From the NCBI GenBank assembly GCA_024867545.1, contig JANFNE010000043.1, forward strand, positions 310,001-374,000: DNA of 64,000 nt, written 5' to 3'. A program made the position numbers and the translations under genes. The notes below the pieces were generated by a model, which worked only from the letters and a program-made list of their open reading frames with translations, did not search any database and had not been told where the DNA came from. The first letter of the stretch is position 1. Each line of letters starts with the position of its first letter. This DNA comes from Phytopythium helicoides. Taxonomy: Eukaryota; Oomycota; Peronosporomycetes; Pythiales; Pythiaceae. Positions 18,699-28,894 of this stretch are shown piece by piece.

Positions 18699-19858
18699 GG
18701 TCTTGGCTCGCTCTCGTCCCTCGTTTGCGATTGATCCGAGCTCCTCGCCGACTGCCGGCGGCTCGCCTCCAACTGCCCATGGTGGTTGGGATCTTGCCTC
18801 CAAAGGACGCGAAACGGTTCGATGGGGTGGCCCACACACGCGGGCAGCTCGCCAAGCAGCCACTTCAACTTGAGCTGGTCGTCGACCTGGAAAAGCTGGT
18901 CGATCATTTCCAATCGTTCCCAGCGAGCAGGCGTCGCATTGCAAAGTTGCATCTTGCACAGTGGTGGATGGGAAAGGCGGTGGATAGGATCTCAGCTCTT
19001 CATACGCCAGCATGGGTGCCGCCTTGAAGTGAAACTTGCACGCGCCGGAGTCGACGAGCTGTTGGTTGTCAACAAGCCTCCGTGGCCGGATCAACGCGGG
19101 ACGACCGCAAGCTCAGATTTATCTCGTCTTTGTCGGTGGTAAACACCTCGCAAACCATCGCCACGAGGCCACGAGCGCCGTGTTTTCGATCTTCGATCCC
19201 AAATTTTGTTGGCCATGTCCAGCGAGTCTGCGTCGACACCAACTACAGCAGCTGGGGGATCACAAGCACCGTAAACTCGATGTAGCGGCAGCCAGCAGCA
19301 ATTTGTCCTGCTCGCCACGCCGTCGCCAACAAAATTTGCGCTTGTGGGCGGCGTGGGACCCCCCGAGCGCCGTGCGCGCGTCAAAATTTGCGCTCGTGGG
19401 CTCGTAACGTGCGTCCAGCCGCCACCTCCATGCTCCCGCTGGCGTTGCTGCAGCAGCTCTCTGCATTGCGACGAGCCTCCCTCGCCCCCATGCACGGTGG
19501 CTGCCGCGGCGTGGCGTCGCTCAGGCACCCATGTGGCGGCGCGCCGCCCGCTCTCTGCTGCGAGATCCGGCTCAAGGGAGTCGGACTGGCGCGCTCGACT
19601 AACCTGAGGACAGCTCGGGGCTCAAGGAGAGCGCAGCGTCGATCCACGGCGAGCCATGAGCGGCGGCCCCGGCGAGCGCCGGTTTGCGGGCCCTTTTCTT
19701 GCGAGGCGCGTTGACTTGGAATTCGTATGCATCACTTTCTCGGGGGAGCCGCTGGGGGGCGGAACAGGAGGCAACGAGAAACGAGCTGGCCAGGCGGCGC
19801 ATGCCGCGCCAGTTGCGGATCGCTCCCGAGGCTGCGCATGCTGGGCGAGGCGGGCGAC
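18699..19858. other. Gene-free 1.16-kb stretch with a 13-bp inverted repeat
   Basis: Open frames on both strands here lack recognisable motifs and overlap one another. AAATTTTGTTGGC (about 19201-19213) and its reverse complement (about 19324-19336) form an inverted pair about 110 bp apart; an AAAATTTGCGCT variant recurs near 19383. It may be a decayed repeat. The left end must contain the UNC119 promoter and the right end that of the gene at 19859. Confidence 0.5.
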
Positions 19859-20930
19859 ATGACGCGCGACGCGGGCGCCAGCCGCACGTTCCGCTCGATC
19901 TTTGGGGCCGGCGAGGAGGACGCCAAGGCGCGCGCGGCGCCGGGCGACGAGGGCGACGACGCGCTGTGGAGCGACGAGGAGCGCGAGGGCGAGCGCGCGG
20001 ACAACAACGCGGACGCGGCCGCGCCGGTGGGTGAAGCGCGGCGGAGCTGCTCGGGCGTGCGCTGCGCTGACGACGCGCTCGCGCAGAACAAGTCGATGGC
20101 CGAGTGGGCCGAGGACGAGGACGACGAGGAGGTGTGGAAGGACGCGCTGCAGGCGCGCGTCAACCAGCTCGAGCTCGTGCTGCAGGCGCGCGAGAGCGAC
20201 GATGAGGACGGACTCGAGCTCCCGCCGGACGGCGCGCTCGCCTTCGCCAACGTGCTGCGTCCGGCCGCCGCCGTGGGCGACGCCAAGCGCCACAAGGTGC
20301 AGCGCGTCGACCACGCTAGCAGCACCAAGAGCACCTCCAGTTGCAGCAGCGCCACGCTGCCGCCGCCGTCGCCGCAGAGCGGCGCCAGGAAGAAGCGCCC
20401 CAGCTCTAAGGACTTCATTGCACGCAATATCCAGGCCGTCGAGCTCAAGCGCTCCGTCTCGGGCGAAAGCGCGTCCAGCCGCACGGACTCGCCGTCGTCT
20501 GCTGGACCCACTGCTCGGCTGCGGCGGAAAGGATCGGCCGAGCTGGCGCTCACATCACCGACGAGCACTACCAGCACAGCCAACAGCGGCCGCGGCGGTG
20601 GCGAGGGACGGAGAGGCTCGCGCAGGACGAGCGTCGGTCCCGTGTTCAACCTGAGCGAGACGGAGGCGATCCGCCGCTTCGTCGTCAGCGACATCAAGCA
20701 GGTGCGAGCTCATTGCTCTCGTGCGATGCGGTGTTCTCTTCGAGCGTCTAACCGAGGGCTTGTGCGTCTGGCAGATGTCGATGGAGCGGCTTGTGAACAA
20801 TGCCAAGCGCCTGCACTTTTTGGAAGAGTTCTACACGCACCATTCGAACGCGGCGTCTGCGACGTCTTCGACTGGCGCGGACCCGCCGCTCTCGCCCTCG
20901 TCCGAGCGGTCCGACCCGACGCCAGCCTGA
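19859..20930 (+). CDS. Unknown acidic/Ser-rich protein
   Basis: Exons 19859-20701 and 20775-20930 across a 73-nt GTGCGA...GGCAG intron give 332 residues. The start at 19859 is chosen for its codon context; an in-frame ATG at 19838 is possible. The N-terminal third is acidic with repeated Glu/Asp runs and a possible coiled coil (about 80-115). The middle is Ser/Pro/Lys-rich and looks disordered. The most protein-like part is the C-terminus around the splice junction (SETEAIRRFVV, then MERLVNNAKRLHFLEEF), predicted helical. I recognise no family. The junction keeps a continuous helix, which supports the intron. Confidence 0.65.
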
Positions 20931-21009
20931 GCGAGGACCTGACCAACTGCAGACTGCATTCACGCACGTAGCGCCTGATTGAAGGGCTTTTTATTTAATC
21001 ATACTTCTG

Positions 21010-22089
21010 TCAGTCCCAATCGTGCTGGCGCTCCCACCGCTGGATGAGCAGCACCGCGACCTCATACGACGCGAACGTGGCGCTGTGCGCGACCACCGAC
21101 TTGATCAGACTCGCCGACGTGCCTTTGTAGAGACCCAGGAACCCCTCGCGCTTGAGAATGTCCACCAGGCACGCGTACGTCGACGAGTACATGGGGATGA
21201 CTCCGTAAGACGCGTGGCGCGGCACCTGGCGCATCTGCATGCGCTTCTTGACCGTGTCGAGCGGGTACACAGCGAGCTTGGACGCGAACCCGGCGACGCC
21301 GCCCGTGCCGAGGTGTGAGAGTAGCGTGACAACCACGCTCGGCTCGGCCTCTCCGTGCCGGTGCGCGGCCACGAGCGCATTGAGCTCTGAGTAGATGCCG
21401 AAGCTGAGCCCCGCGTACGGCGCGATCTGCAGCAACGTAGACGCCAGGCCGCTGTAGAAGCCGCGCAGCCCCTTGGTGTGCCACGTGTGCTCGGTGAGCG
21501 CGCGCATGGTCGGGAACTGCCTCGGTACGCCCTGGCTCGCGAAGATCGTGCGGAAGAGGTCGAGCGGGTATGTGAGCGTGGTGGCAACGACGCCCGCCAC
21601 AGCCCCGTGCGCGGCGCTGAGCGTCGGCGCATGTGCGTCGCAGACGTCCTGACCCAGCGCAGTTACGCTGGCGGCGGCGAGCACGCGGTAGCTGCTGAAC
21701 TGCAGCGCCGAGTACGAGACCCAGAGCCCCGTGGCCGCCATATTGCCGCGCCAGAAGCCGCGCAGCCCCTCCTCGCGAAGAATGCTACCCACGGCCGGCA
21801 GCACGCCCGTGTACTTGGCGCTGGCCACGCCGCGGATGGGCGCCTGCTGCACCTGGAAGCGAATCTTGATGAGGTCTGCAAGGACACCACGAGTGAGCGA
21901 TGGCGGCGCGTATCCTGCCGTTGCGCCACGCACCAAGCGGAGCCACCACGAGGCGCGTCATCCCTGCAGCCGCCAGCGCGCGAGCGTCAGCGCCACGTCA
22001 GCCGCCTCTAGCGCAGCGCGAGCCACGGTACCTCCAGCCACGGCGCCGGCCGCCGCGGCCTCCGACGGCGACGCATCACCCACCGCCAT
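21010..22089 (-). CDS. Mitochondrial carrier (SLC25A19/TPC1-like)
   Basis: Three exons (22032-22089, 21934-21963, 21010-21875) give 317 residues with the three-fold mitochondrial carrier repeat. The first signature, PLDLIKIRF, is built only when the 30-nt micro-exon 21934-21963 is spliced in; the second is YPLDLFRT and the third YPLDTVKKRM. Best resemblance, by the third signature and LQIAPYAGLSF, is to the thiamine pyrophosphate carrier SLC25A19/Tpc1 of the inner membrane, but substrate assignment within this superfamily is tentative. Introns are 68 and 58 nt, with GTACCG and GTGCGT donors. Confidence 0.82.
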
Positions 22090-22141
22090 CGCCCGCCTCG
22101 CGCTCGTCCAGTGCCGCTTGGGGCTGCCGGAAGCTTCCAGA

Positions 22142-22310
22142 TCACTGGTGATGCGGTTTTTGAGCCAATGGGCGGCGGCCCAGGCGCGCGGGTCGCCCAA
22201 TCGCCGGCCGCTCGAGCTCGCGCGCGCCGCGGAACATGCCGGCGGGCGCCAGCACCACCAGCAGCACGGCGCAGGCGATGAGCAGGTCGGTCCAGAGCCC
22301 GTCGTGCATG
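22142..22310 (-). CDS. Possible 55-residue membrane micropeptide
   Basis: A short frame from an ATG (22308-22310) encodes one clear hydrophobic helix near the N-terminus (LLIACAVLLVVLAPAGM) followed by an Arg/Pro-rich tail. It lies between two same-strand genes, 52 bp upstream of the carrier start and 67 bp from the RAD5-like stop. No family is recognised. It could be a real small protein, a first exon, or chance in GC-rich DNA. Confidence 0.3.
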
Positions 22311-22377
22311 GCGTCTCGGCTGGAGGGCGTCCGTTGGCGAATGCCTCGCAGGCTGTGGCGAGAGGCCCGCGCTAAGT

Positions 22378-25300
22378 TTAGCTGAAGAAGCGCTTGAGGT
22401 CGTCCAGGTTGAGCGCGTTCTGGCGCCGGCCGCCCGGCTCGTCGTGCGCCTTGCTCACCACCAGCGCCCGCGACGCCAGCGCCTGCTTGCGCTCCTGCAG
22501 CGCGCGCATCATGCCCTCGACCGTGTCGCTCACCACGTAGCGCTTCACCAGCACCTCTCGCGCCTGGCCCAGGCGGTGCACGCGGTCCACCGCCTGCTCC
22601 TCCACACCTGGGTTCCACCACGGGTCCAGCAGCACCACCACCGACGCGCACGTCAGGTTCAGCCCCACGCCCCCAGCCTTGAGGCTGATCACCAGCACAT
22701 CCACCGACGAGTCGCGCGCGAACCGCGTCAGCACGCGCTCCCGTGCCTCCTGCGCCATCCCGCCGTGGAACACACTGCAGCCGAACCCTCGCCGCGACAG
22801 TACCTTCTCGACCATCTCCAGCATCAGCGTCCACTGCGAGAACACCACCACCTTGCGACGCGAGCCGCCCTCGGCGTCTTCGGTGCGGATCTGCTCCAGG
22901 TCCTTCACCAGCTGCCGTAGCTTGGTGCTCATGAAGATATCGCTCTCGCCGTCATGCATATTCGAGTGAGTGTCGGCTGGCTCTTCGACGACAGCTACAC
23001 TTTTAATCTCAGCAGCAACAGCTTCAACAGCCCCTTCAGCTTGGGCACCCTTGGTGCCGGATGCAGACGGCAGCACAAACACCTTGTTCATGTCGACGGG
23101 CACGCGGCACACGGGACAACCCATGTCGGGGTCGCCTGCTAGGCTATCTCGTAGACACGAAGCGCACAAGACGTGTGCACAAGGAGTGAGGACTCCCTCG
23201 CGTGGCGGGTCAAGGCAGATTGGACACTCCTGGGTCTCAAGTCCGTCCTCCACCTGTGCCATAACGCGGTCAATGTATGCTCGCGTCAGCCCCGAGCTGT
23301 TGCTGTCCTCGGTATCACTTGAAGCTATCGATTTCTCGGTCAAAGCGCTGGATGTCGCCTTCAGATCTTGCTGCAGTTGTGCGGAGATGCGTCGGTAGTA
23401 AGCGTCTGAGCTTTCGTTTGGCCGCGGTCGAAATTGAAATGATGCTGCATCAGTATTGCTGGTGCCGTTACTCATAGAGTCCTCGTTAACTTGCTCTACG
23501 TTGCGTCCGAGTGCCAGCAGAGGATGGTTACATGCTTGCCGTAGTCGCAGCAGGAGCGCGAAAATTGCCACATAGCTGGACATGGCCGATCCGCTGGCAA
23601 CATACCCATTGAACTCAGCTCGACTCCTGTCGTACACCGCGCGGTAGAAGGCTCGCTCGTCCGGCGAGAACTCGAGCGTCACGAGCTCCACGTGTTTGTT
23701 AGGCAATCGCACGATTAGCTCGCCGCTCTTGTCTCTCGAGTGTTTGGTGCGACGAAGAAGTACTGGCGTCAGAATTGCCTTCAGGCGAGCGAGAGCACTG
23801 GCGGCGTCTCCAGAGTCGAATGGCCGACCAATCACCCGTTTCCACCACGACACACGAGACCATGGCTCGTACTGAAGGAAACTCAGCAGCGAAAACATGT
23901 CGTCGAGTGAGTTCTGGATTGGAGTACCCGTCAGACACCACCGATGGCGCGCTTGAAGCGCTGCACACGCACGGAAATAGTTGGTTCCACGGTTCTTGAT
24001 GCTGTGAGCCTCGTCCAAAATGATGCGGTGCCACGACGTGCGCACCAAGACCCCGTCCGTTCCTTGACGTTCGTGCTGAGTTGACAAGACCCCGTAAGTA
24101 GTAAGTACTACATCAGCACTTGATATTCCTGTGCTTGCATTGTCTCGATCGTCCCCATAGTAGACGTACACGCCCAGTGTTTGAGGGCGGAACCGATCTT
24201 CGACTTCGTTCTTCCATTGATGAAGCAGACTCAGAGGACACACAATGAGCGTCTTTGAAGACGAGCGATTGCTTTGGGATCGGAGCGCAAATGGAGACCG
24301 TTGACGGGGCTCTTCTTCACTTCCAGGCGAGCCATTGAAAAGTTTGTCATGCACAACAAGTGAGAGCATCATCATGGTCTTGCCCATACCCATATCGTCC
24401 GCAAGAATTCCACCAGGGCACGGTGCTGGTGGCTTGGGCCGCGTCAGGCTCGCAATCTTCTCGAATGGGTTTACATAGTAGCATCCGCTATCCTCGCCGC
24501 CGTAGAACTGCCGCTCTTCCCACATCTGTTGAAGTATGAGCGTCAGACATTGCCAATGCCAGCTGCAGAAAATCATAAAAGAACGTACAGGATCCATCAC
24601 ATCCTCCTTGCTGGCGGAATCGTTCGCAACAGCAAGCTGCTCACGCCAACTCATCCAGCGCAGAGCCTGCTTTTGGTGATCTCGCAGTTCGATATCCAGC
24701 AAGTGAGGAGCGAGCTGTTCACTCGGATCTGCCTTGGTCTCTCCATCGGAGGTACTTTCTCCTGTGAGCATATCGTTGGCGCCAACACATTCGGAGAATA
24801 GCGTGTCGAGGTCGCCAGGCATTGATGGTTTCCTTGCTGTCTGAATCAAAGGCAGGCTGCTGTCTTTGACGGAGACCCGGTCGATGAGGAGCCTCCTCTA
24901 GGCTTGAACATTTCGAGGAGCGAGTACATGGCGTCTGCGAGGTAAAACTGCGGGTGTTCTTCATCAAAGATGGCGAACGCTTTCTCGTTGACTTGAACGT
25001 GCACTGTCACCTGTGCGGACGCAGCTGTAAGTGGGAAGCAATTCGCAAAAGTATGAAATCCATGTCTACTCACTTCGAATGAGGAAAACATTTGCGATGA
25101 AAACGGCGCTGTTCGACATACTCCGTCTAGAGCTACGAGCTGCTCCTTCATAAGTGGGTGCAGAATGGCTTCAAGCTCTCGCTCGAGTCGCCCAACCTGT
25201 GCACAACCGCATGAGTTTCAAGTTCAATCCTATTTCGTGCAGCAAAAGCCGTCATCACCTGCGACTTGGACGCATTAAGCACGCGCACGAAGCCGTTCGC

Positions 25301-25931
25301 CGTCACTGTCGTAGCTGCCGAGCCTGCGCCTGTTGTTGTAGTGGAGACTGCAGCTCCGTTCCGAAGCCGCTTCTTGCCGACGTTCTCGGCCACCAGCCCG
25401 ACTTCCTCGCCCGCTCGCAGCTTCACGCCCGAGCGTGTGACGGTCGCTGCCATCGTGGTCGCTCCAAGCAGCCTAAACCCTGACCTGATCTGCACTGCCC
25501 CCGCGACCGCCGCACTGTCGTGGGCTCCCGGGGGCTCGTCTGCGCGCGCCATTTGCTCGAAGTAGGCGTTTGCCGCGACCGAGACGCTGTAGCAGTGGCG
25601 GGCCAGCAGCGGCAGCAGCTCGGCGGCCGGCAGGTCGATGCCGAGCTCCTTCATCTGCGCCACCTTGCGCTGCAGGCGCTGCGCCTCCTGCTCGCGCGAG
25701 GCGCTGCGCCTCCTGCTCGCGCGAGGCGCCCACACCGCCCAGCATGCGCTGCACCTTGTTGCCGAGCGGGCTGGCGCGCGGCTTCTTGGCCGCGGAGGGC
25801 GTCGGCCGGCCGCCAGTCGCACCGGAGGACGTGCCCGCGCTCGAGGCAGCCGCGTGGCCGCACATCTCGCAGCGCGCGGCGCCCGCGGCGTTCGCGAACG
25901 TGCACACGGCGCAGCCCCACTCGTCCGCCAT
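22378..25931 (-). CDS. RAD5/HLTF-like SNF2 translocase with RING (apparent frame breaks)
   Basis: Exons read down from 25931: 25259-25931, 25074-25196, from 25010 to about 24850, then a long exon to 22378. In order the protein has a RanBP2-type zinc finger at the N-terminus (WGCAVCTF...CEMC), a HIRAN-like region, SNF2 motifs (DDMGMGKT, DEAHS, LTGTPIQN), a C3HC4 RING inserted in the helicase (CPICLDPP...CPVC) and the C-terminal helicase lobe (GGVGLNL, DRVHRLGQ). This is the layout of RAD5-type translocase-ubiquitin ligases used in post-replication repair. Two problems exist: a 25-bp tandem duplication at 25676-25725 breaks the first exon's frame, and the frames meet without a clear intron near 24846-24900. 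Either errors or a damaged gene. Confidence 0.85.
25676..25725. repeat. Exact 25-bp tandem duplication in the RAD5-like gene
   Basis: Two back-to-back identical 25-mers beginning GCGCTGCGCC and ending CTCGCGCGAG. As 25 is not a multiple of three, the second copy shifts the frame. The flanking protein frames (the zinc-finger side and the HIRAN side) become continuous if only one copy is counted. Confidence 0.95.
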
Positions 25932-26148
25932 GCTGCGCTTCCCAAAAGTAGTTTGGCGGGAACGCGCCTCTCAGAATGGATTGCTTTGGTCGGGACGTAT
26001 TCGCGTAGGATATGCATATGTAGAGATGCTTAAATTTAGATTAATATAGTAAAGCTGAAGCCGTACCCATCATGTATCGCGGGGCATGCTCCACCAGAGG
26101 TCACGGGTCTGCCGGCCAGTGGCTTGCGGTCGCATCGCCAGAACCGAG

Positions 26149-28044
26149 ATGGCCATGCTGGCGCCGCACCGGCGCCGCCTGCTGCGTGCGCTGAGCTCGC
26201 GGCTGCAGTCGAGCGGCGGCGCGCAGGTGCAGAGCTCGCGCATCCCGGCGGACGGCAAGGGGCTGGCGGACTTCATCCGGCCCGAGCACAGCCACAGCCA
26301 CGGCCACGGCCACCATGCGGACGAGCCGAGTGCCATGAGCCTGCCGGCGGGCGTGCAGCCGCTGGAGGAGCTCGCGGACGACGAGGCGGACGCGAGCGAG
26401 GGCCGGCGTCGATCCTTCTTCATCGAGACCTATGGCTGCCAGATGAACGCCGCCGACTCGGAGATCGTGCGCGCCATCCTGCTCGAACACGCCTTCGCAC
26501 CCGCCGAGCGCGCCGAGGACGCCGACGTCGTGCTGCTCAACACGTGCGCCGTGCGCGAGAACGCCGAGTCCAAGATTTGGAACCGCCTCGAGCAGTTCCG
26601 CCAGCTCAAGAGCAAGAAGCAGCGCCAGAAGGCCAAGGAGCTACAGACCGTCGGCGTGCTCGGCTGCATGGCCGAGCGACTCAAGACCAAGCTGCTCGAG
26701 GCCGACAAGATGGTCGACCTCGTCGTCGGTCCCGACGCCTACAGAGACCTGCCCAATCTGCTCGCCGTCGTGCGCGCGCGCGGTCAGGCCGCCGTCAACG
26801 TACAGCTTTCGCTTGACGAGACGTACGCCGACATTGCGCCGTGCGCTCCGACCCGAGCTCACCCTCGTCCTTCGTCTCCATCATGCGCGGTTGCAACAAC
26901 ATGTGCTCCTACTGCATCGTGCCCTTCACTCGCGGTCGCGAGCGCAGCCGCGACATCACTTCGATCGTCGATGAGGTGCGCGCGCTGCGGGACCAGGATG
27001 TCAAGGAGGTCGTGCTGCTCGGCCAGAACGTCAACTCGTTCCACGACCGCAAGTCGGAGGGAGCGAATGAGATGGGGCGAGGGTACGTGGCGGCTGATGG
27101 CTTCGACAACATGTTCCGCTCCCGCGACGCGCGCGGCTTCCGCTTCGTGGATCTGCTCGACCGCGTCTCGCAAGTGGACCCCGAGATGCGCATCCGCTTC
27201 ACGTCACCGCACCCCAAGGACTTTCCTGACGATGTGCTTGAGCTCATCAATGAGCGTCACAACATCTGCAACCAGCTGCACATGCCTGCACAGAGTGGAT
27301 CGACATCGGCGCTTGCTCGTATGCGCCGTGGATATTCGCGCGAAGCGTATCTATCGCTGGCCGAGAACATCCGAGCACGGATTCCTGGTGTGGCGCTCTC
27401 GTCGGATTTCATCGCTGGTTTCTGCGGTGAGACGGAGGAGGAGCACCTCGACACACTGTCTCTCATGCGCCAAGTCTGCTACGACCAGGCTTTCATGTTT
27501 GCATACTCGGTGCGAGCTCGAACGCATGCGGCGCACCGCATGGAGGACGACGTTCCATCTGAGATCAAGCTTGCGGCGCCTGCAGGAAGTCATCGATACA
27601 TTCAGCACCGTGGTGACGCGCAAGAATGCTGTCGAGGATGCCGGACGACTGCATGTCGTTCTGGTCCAAGGACCGAGTCGCCGATCGACGGACGAGAACC
27701 CCAAGCTCACAGGACTCACAGACACCAACAAGCGCTGCGTGTTCGTGGACACAGCCATGCCCGGGTCGCTCGACGAGTACGAGGCCATTCGCCGGACGGC
27801 TGGAGTCACTCCGACCGCTTCGGATATGTTCTCGCCGTTGTCCGATATTCTACCAGGAAGCAGTGGCGCTGGTGGAATCCGCGCCGCTAAGGGTGACTAC
27901 GTGCTCGTCCGCGTGCACGACGCTGGTCGCCACACATTGCATGCCACGCCTGTGGCCCGGACCACGCTGAGCGAAGTTGCCGCTCGCGTTCCGCGTGATA
28001 TTCTTGGCGCTCGCCCGTTCCGCCTTGAGGCGCTCGGGCTGTGA
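26149..28044 (+). CDS. CDK5RAP1/MiaB-type tRNA methylthiotransferase (two frame breaks)
   Basis: Radical-SAM enzyme that adds the 2-methylthio group to A37 of tRNAs, probably mitochondrial here: residues 1-25 (MLAPHRRRLLRALSSRL) look like a targeting peptide. The UPF0004 domain has its three cysteines (TYGCQMN, NTCAVRE, GCMAE). The radical-SAM core has C-x3-C-x2-C in CNNMCSYC, and a TRAM domain ends the protein (KGDYVLVRVHDAGRH). Homology moves to the +1 frame near 26838, where DIAP should continue into VRSDPSS. It returns near 27570, where it resumes at LRRLQEVIDTF. The changes behave like one missing and one extra base, cancelling overall. Confidence 0.85.
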   Translation: MAMLAPHRRRLLRALSSRLQSSGGAQVQSSRIPADGKGLADFIRPEHSHSHGHGHHADEPSAMSLPAGVQPLEELADDEADASEGRRRSFFIETYGCQMNAADSEIVRAILLEHAFAPAERAEDADVVLLNTCAVRENAESKIWNRLEQFRQLKSKKQRQKAKELQTVGVLGCMAERLKTKLLEADKMVDLVVGPDAYRDLPNLLAVVRARGQAAVNVQLSLDETYADIAPCAPTRAHPRPSSPSCAVATTCAPTASCPSLAVASAAATSLRSSMRCARCGTRMSRRSCCSARTSTRSTTASRRERMRWGEGTWRLMASTTCSAPATRAASASWICSTASRKWTPRCASASRHRTPRTFLTMCLSSSMSVTTSATSCTCLHRVDRHRRLLVCAVDIRAKRIYRWPRTSEHGFLVWRSRRISSLVSAVRRRRSTSTHCLSCAKSATTRLSCLHTRCELERMRRTAWRTTFHLRSSLRRLQEVIDTFSTVVTRKNAVEDAGRLHVVLVQGPSRRSTDENPKLTGLTDTNKRCVFVDTAMPGSLDEYEAIRRTAGVTPTASDMFSPLSDILPGSSGAGGIRAAKGDYVLVRVHDAGRHTLHATPVARTTLSEVAARVPRDILGARPFRLEALGL

Positions 28045-28182
28045 TGTAGCTGTCTAGCTTAGAGAGGACAGATGATCGTAAGAAAAGCACACACCAACAT
28101 CCTGTATCGATGCAGGTGGTCAGCCATGTTTCTTGCGGTGTCAACGCGCTCGCGTTAACATCCGACAGGCGATTCCAATCGA

Positions 28183-28823
28183 CTAATGCGAAGCCACAGC
28201 GCTGCGAGCGGCCTCGGCAGCCTGCTTCTGCATCTCCATCTGCATGGTGGAGATCTGTTCGTCCGAGTGGCTGTCAGTCTTGCACCATGTCAAGTGCTCG
28301 GGCGGAGCCACCTACCGCCTTGCGGATCTCGACGGCGTCCTTCTCCTTCTGCTCGATCTTCTTGGTGACCTTGGCGCTGCTCCCAACAAGGCATCATCCG
28401 TAGTCAGCCCCGTGTCGTCCGCGCCAACCTCCAGCAGCCAGCCGCCGACGCACAGCTCGTTGTTGATGAACTCGAGGCGCTTGTTGACGTTGCTCTTGGC
28501 CTCGCCCACGTCCTGCTTGAGCAGCGCCGGCCCGATGAGCTTGAACACCTTGGCCTCGTCATCCAGCAGGTCCAGCTCCTGCGCCGCGCGTCAGTCCCGC
28601 GCCCCACAGCGCCCCATCACCGCAGCCACGCGCCTTCTTGACCATCGTGTTCTCGTTCGCCTGCTGCGCATACTGCTGCCGCTGCGCCGCCAGCGCCTGC
28701 ATCTCTGCCCACGCACGCGACGTCAGTATACGCGCGGGGCGTATACAGGCACGGAGCCCCCGCACCCTCCTGCAGCACGCGGTAGCGCGCCATCTCGGCC
28801 TCCACCTGGTCCTTCGCGCTCAT
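28183..28823 (-). CDS. Prefoldin subunit 6
   Basis: Five small exons (28766-28823, 28634-28704, 28454-28578, 28316-28376, 28183-28254) give 128 residues, the normal size. The beta-type prefoldin layout is clear: an N-terminal coiled coil (VEAEMARYRVLQEEM), a hairpin with VFKLIGPALLKQ and KRLEFINNEL, and a C-terminal coiled coil. Prefoldin passes nascent actin and tubulin to the CCT chaperonin. Four introns of 55-77 nt split the gene. The second (28579-28633) requires a GC donor (GCGCGT), since only AAG-AAG joined directly to GAG-CTG keeps VKKELDLLDD in frame. Confidence 0.93.
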
Positions 28824-28894
28824 GATCGGCAATAGTATGGAAATCCAATGGCGCCAGGAGTGTCTGTTACATTTTGTAGAAGCGTTCTTAACAG

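Noticed and set aside
18590..19094. Minus-strand frames upstream of UNC119 (for example with IDQLFQVDDQLKLKWLL)
   Set aside because: Moderately protein-like but no family, no start support and overlap with the UNC119 first exon and promoter.
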